Assembly: GCA_013824165.1 (NCBI GenBank)
Contig: PNNH01000103.1
Location: forward strand, 1 to 41,283
Direction: 5' to 3'
Source: Methylibium sp.
GTDB taxonomy: Bacteria > Pseudomonadota > Gammaproteobacteria > Burkholderiales > Burkholderiaceae_C
Length of the DNA stretch: 41,283 nt
Part shown: positions 39,085-41,283 of the stretch, piece by piece
Position numbering within the stretch: position 1 is the first letter of the stretch
Layout: each line of letters begins with the position of its first letter
Notes under the pieces: model-generated
Databases searched by the model: none
What the model saw: only the letters and a program-made list of their open reading frames with translations
What the model was told of the DNA's origin: nothing
Position numbers and translations under genes: made by a program

Positions 39085-41283
39085 GCACGGTGTTGCGCTG
39101 GCTTGTGGGCGCCGCGGCCATGGCGCTGCTGTGGTGGCTGACGCCCATCCAGGAGGGCGCATGGTGGGCGATGCCGCCGCTGTTGGCAGTGGCGGCATAC
39201 GTCGGTGCGCAATACGCCCTGGTGGCGGGGGTGGGCACCGTGGTGTTTGCAGGGCTGACCGTTGGCAATTTGATCTTCATTGCCTCGGCTGTCTACGGCG
39301 TCTACTCCGCCAAGAGCCAGGCGCGCAAGGCTGCGCGTGCGGCCCGTGATGCCTACAACGCCAGCCTCGTCGATCGCACTGTGACGGTGGCCACCAGCGA
39401 GGCGCCCTGGCAGATCGTCTATGGCGAGGCCACGGTGGGGGGATTCATCGCGGCCATCCTGACCAGTGGCGACAAGGACCAGTACAAGCACGTGGTGGTG
39501 GCCTGGGCCACGCATGAGTGCGAGGCGATCAGCGAGATCTACCTGAACGGGGTGGCGCTGGGTCCGCTGGACGTGAATGGCAATGTCACGGGCGGCAAGT
39601 GGCTCAAGGGCGAGACGCACACCGGGGAAGAATTCGTCACGATCAGCGCTGGCGGCTCGTTCACGCTGACGCAGCAGGTGGCCAAGCTGCACACCATCTC
39701 GCTGGCTGTCGGCAACGTGGAGGACCGCAGCCAGTATCTGGATGCCTCCCAGGTGACCATCAGCGGGGTCACTGTCACGGTGAATCCGGAGCACTTGGCT
39801 GCTTGGGCTGGGCAGTATGTGCGTGTCACGTATGACTGGGCCACCGGAGACCCCATGGTGCGCGTGCAGCACCACCTGGGCAGCACCAGCCAGGCCGCCA
39901 ATGCGGCGCTGATCGCCGAGTGCCCTGAGGACTGGAGCGCTACGGACCAGGGAAAGGGCATCTGCTATTCGGTCTTCCGGCTGGATCTGAACGAGCCCGA
40001 ATTCCAGGGCGGGCCGCCCCAGCTCAGCGCCAAGATCAAAGGCAAGCGCCTGTACGACCACCGCAGCGGCCTGACGGTGTGGACCAACAACGCAGCGCTT
40101 TGCAATAGCGATTTCATCCGGGCTGAGTACGGCAAATCGGCGCTCAGCACTCAGGTGGGTTGGGCCAGCTTTGACGCCGCAGCCAACGCCTGCGATGAGA
40201 CCCCAGCCGGCCAGGCCGGGCAGAAGCGCTACACCATCAATGGCGCGGTGCGCACCGACCAGGACCCTGACACCACGCTGGATCAGCTCTGCCAGGCCAT
40301 GGCTGGATTTGCCACCTTTGATGGCGGCTGGCAGCTGCAGGCTGGCACCTACACCGCGCCGGTGATGGCGCTGACCGATGCCGACAACCTCGGCAGCATC
40401 GAGGTGATCGCCGACAGCCAGGGCGACCAGGTCAGCAACGGCATGCGCGGGCGCTTCTACGACCCGTCGCGCTACGACCAGCTGACCGACTACCCGCCCT
40501 ATCAGAACGCGGCACTCGTCACAGAGGATGGCGGCGCGCTGTGGGCCGACCTCTCTCTGCCCTACACCAACACGTCCTGGCGCGCGCACAACCTGGCGCG
40601 CATCCAGGTGGAGCGCTCGCGCGGCATGCAGCTGGTGTATCCGGCCAAGATGCGGGCGGTGCGCTTGAAGGTGGGGCAGCGCGTGACTTTGAGCAACAGC
40701 ATGCTGGGCATGAGCTCGGCGGTGTTCCGCCTTGTGAAGCGGGAGTACTCGCTGGGCCGCGCGGTGATGCTGTACCTGGCCCAGGATGATCCGTCCATGT
40801 ACGACGAGGTGGACGCACCGGCCAGCCTGCCCTCGCCAGCGGCCAGCGGCCCAGACCCCTGGGTGGTGGCGCCTGTGCAGGGCTTGGCTGCCAACAGCGG
40901 CAATGCGACCTTGCTTAAGACGGCTGACGGCACGGTGCTGGGCCGTGTGCGGCTGAGCTATTCCGCCAGCGCCGATGCCTACGTGCGGTCTGGCGGCGCA
41001 CTGCAGATCCAGTACCGCCCCGTAGGCACAGAGACCTGGCAGCGCGCGCCGGATGCGGCGGGCGACAGCACCGAGGCCTATCTGCTGGGGCTGGAGGAGC
41101 CGCAGCTGTACGTGATCCGTGTGCGCTGGCGCAACGGGCTGGGCGCCGTGTGCCGGTGGGTGACCGTGAGTGTGCTGCACCTGGGTAAAAGTCTGCCGCC
41201 CAGTGATGTGACCGGCCTGGCCAGCGTGCCGGTGATCGGCGGGGTATCGCCCACTTGGGACCCATGCACCGACCTCGATTACG
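39081..41283 (+). CDS. Tail tip attachment protein J-like, C-terminus outside the window
   Basis: 734 codons before the right edge. The start has several hydrophobic segments (LRWLVGAAAMALLWWLTPI, LLAVAAYVGAQYALVAGVGTVVFAGLTVGNLIFIASAVYG), then the J-family core: VDRTVTVATSEAPWQIVYGEATVGGFIAAIL, HVVVAWATHECEAISEIYLNGVALG, VRVTYDWATGDP, AALIAECPEDWSATDQGKGICYSVFRLDLNEPEFQGG, and AKIKGKRLYDHRSGLTVWTNNAALCN. It forms the tail tip and usually recognises the host receptor. A fibronectin-like stretch begins near residue 600 (LPPSDVTGLASVPVIGGVSPTWDP). The open frame has no stop up to the edge. Confidence 0.88.
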   Translation, partial: MSTVLRWLVGAAAMALLWWLTPIQEGAWWAMPPLLAVAAYVGAQYALVAGVGTVVFAGLTVGNLIFIASAVYGVYSAKSQARKAARAARDAYNASLVDRTVTVATSEAPWQIVYGEATVGGFIAAILTSGDKDQYKHVVVAWATHECEAISEIYLNGVALGPLDVNGNVTGGKWLKGETHTGEEFVTISAGGSFTLTQQVAKLHTISLAVGNVEDRSQYLDASQVTISGVTVTVNPEHLAAWAGQYVRVTYDWATGDPMVRVQHHLGSTSQAANAALIAECPEDWSATDQGKGICYSVFRLDLNEPEFQGGPPQLSAKIKGKRLYDHRSGLTVWTNNAALCNSDFIRAEYGKSALSTQVGWASFDAAANACDETPAGQAGQKRYTINGAVRTDQDPDTTLDQLCQAMAGFATFDGGWQLQAGTYTAPVMALTDADNLGSIEVIADSQGDQVSNGMRGRFYDPSRYDQLTDYPPYQNAALVTEDGGALWADLSLPYTNTSWRAHNLARIQVERSRGMQLVYPAKMRAVRLKVGQRVTLSNSMLGMSSAVFRLVKREYSLGRAVMLYLAQDDPSMYDEVDAPASLPSPAASGPDPWVVAPVQGLAANSGNATLLKTADGTVLGRVRLSYSASADAYVRSGGALQIQYRPVGTETWQRAPDAAGDSTEAYLLGLEEPQLYVIRVRWRNGLGAVCRWVTVSVLHLGKSLPPSDVTGLASVPVIGGVSPTWDPCTDLDY

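Larger units (their letters stand above)
20360..41283 (+). mobile_element. Siphovirus-type prophage (structural half), runs off the right edge
   Basis: From about 20.5 kb on all genes are phage genes on the plus strand in one tight block with many ATGA/GTGA overlaps: lysis, capsid, neck, tail tube, frameshifted tail chaperone, tape measure, fibres, tail tip. The non-contractile tail set (G/GT chaperone, lambda-type tape measure, J-like tip) indicates a siphovirus. No integrase, repressor, terminase or portal is seen. The left boundary lies between 20260 and 20549 and is set provisionally next to the tRNA-like remnant; the right boundary is outside the window. Confidence 0.85.

Noticed and set aside
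38616-41180. 854-codon open frame on the minus strand opposite the tail-tip genes
   Set aside because: Antisense to the NlpC-like and J-like genes; repetitive His/Arg/Ala composition and no family resemblance.
1-41283. CRISPR array, insertion sequence, rRNA
   Set aside because: No regular repeat-spacer pattern, transposase or rRNA sequence was seen anywhere in the window.

Overview
The window is GC-rich chromosomal DNA of a betaproteobacterium, most likely in the order Burkholderiales (Roseateles/Rubrivivax-like). The pointers are an RsgA of the betaproteobacterial kind, a sulfate transport locus with a CysB-type regulator, a PEP-CTERM protein, a periplasmic HiPIP and dense genes with many ATGA/GTGA start-stop overlaps. 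No rRNA, complete tRNA, insertion sequence or CRISPR array was seen.

Left part (1-12 kb). On the minus strand lie the 5' end of a TonB-dependent receptor gene, a cytoplasmic serine hydrolase (beta-lactamase/D-aminopeptidase type), the ribosome-assembly GTPase rsgA behind a possible 18-codon leader ORF, and a coupled pair of thioredoxin-like and SnoaL-like genes. A complete sulfate uptake locus follows, reading leftwards: sbp, cysT, cysW, cysA, cysB and a second sbp. Both sbp genes have the same 25-bp box (20 of 25 positions identical) 57-63 nt upstream of their start codons, a good candidate for the CysB operator. A choice-of-anchor A PEP-CTERM surface protein with a perfect 7-bp-arm palindrome in its leader comes next.

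Middle part (12-20 kb). A light-response and photorepair island. Seven minus-strand genes, mostly overlapping, encode a HiPIP, a DUF2256 zinc-ribbon-like protein, an Fe-S cryptochrome/photolyase (PhrB/CryB type, all four cluster cysteines present), a FAD-binding photolyase half with an unusual C-terminal domain, a DCC thiol-disulfide protein, a six-cysteine mini-protein and a third photolyase-family protein. A MerR regulator resembling B12-less (class II) LitR is divergent from them and is followed by a SOUL haem-binding protein. The layout suggests a light-controlled regulon that brings together three photolyase-family proteins, redox carriers and their regulator. YjdM and a membrane-anchored glutaredoxin-like gene close the host section.

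Right part (about 20.4 kb to the end). The structural half of a siphovirus-type prophage, all on the plus strand: an endolysin fused in frame to a holin-like protein, a protease-scaffold-capsid fusion, neck and tail-completion genes, a holin, the tail tube, the lambda G/GT-type tail chaperone with a clear -1 frameshift signal (A AAA AAC plus a hairpin 7 nt downstream), the tape measure, small paralogous proteins, a cluster of fibre/propeller/Ig-like proteins, and tail-tip proteins ending in a J-like protein cut by the window edge. Terminase and portal genes, expected between lysis and protease, are absent, and no integrase is present in the window. The left end abuts a strong minus-strand terminator preceded by a ten-base sequence that looks like the 3' end of a tRNA, a possible attachment-site scar.
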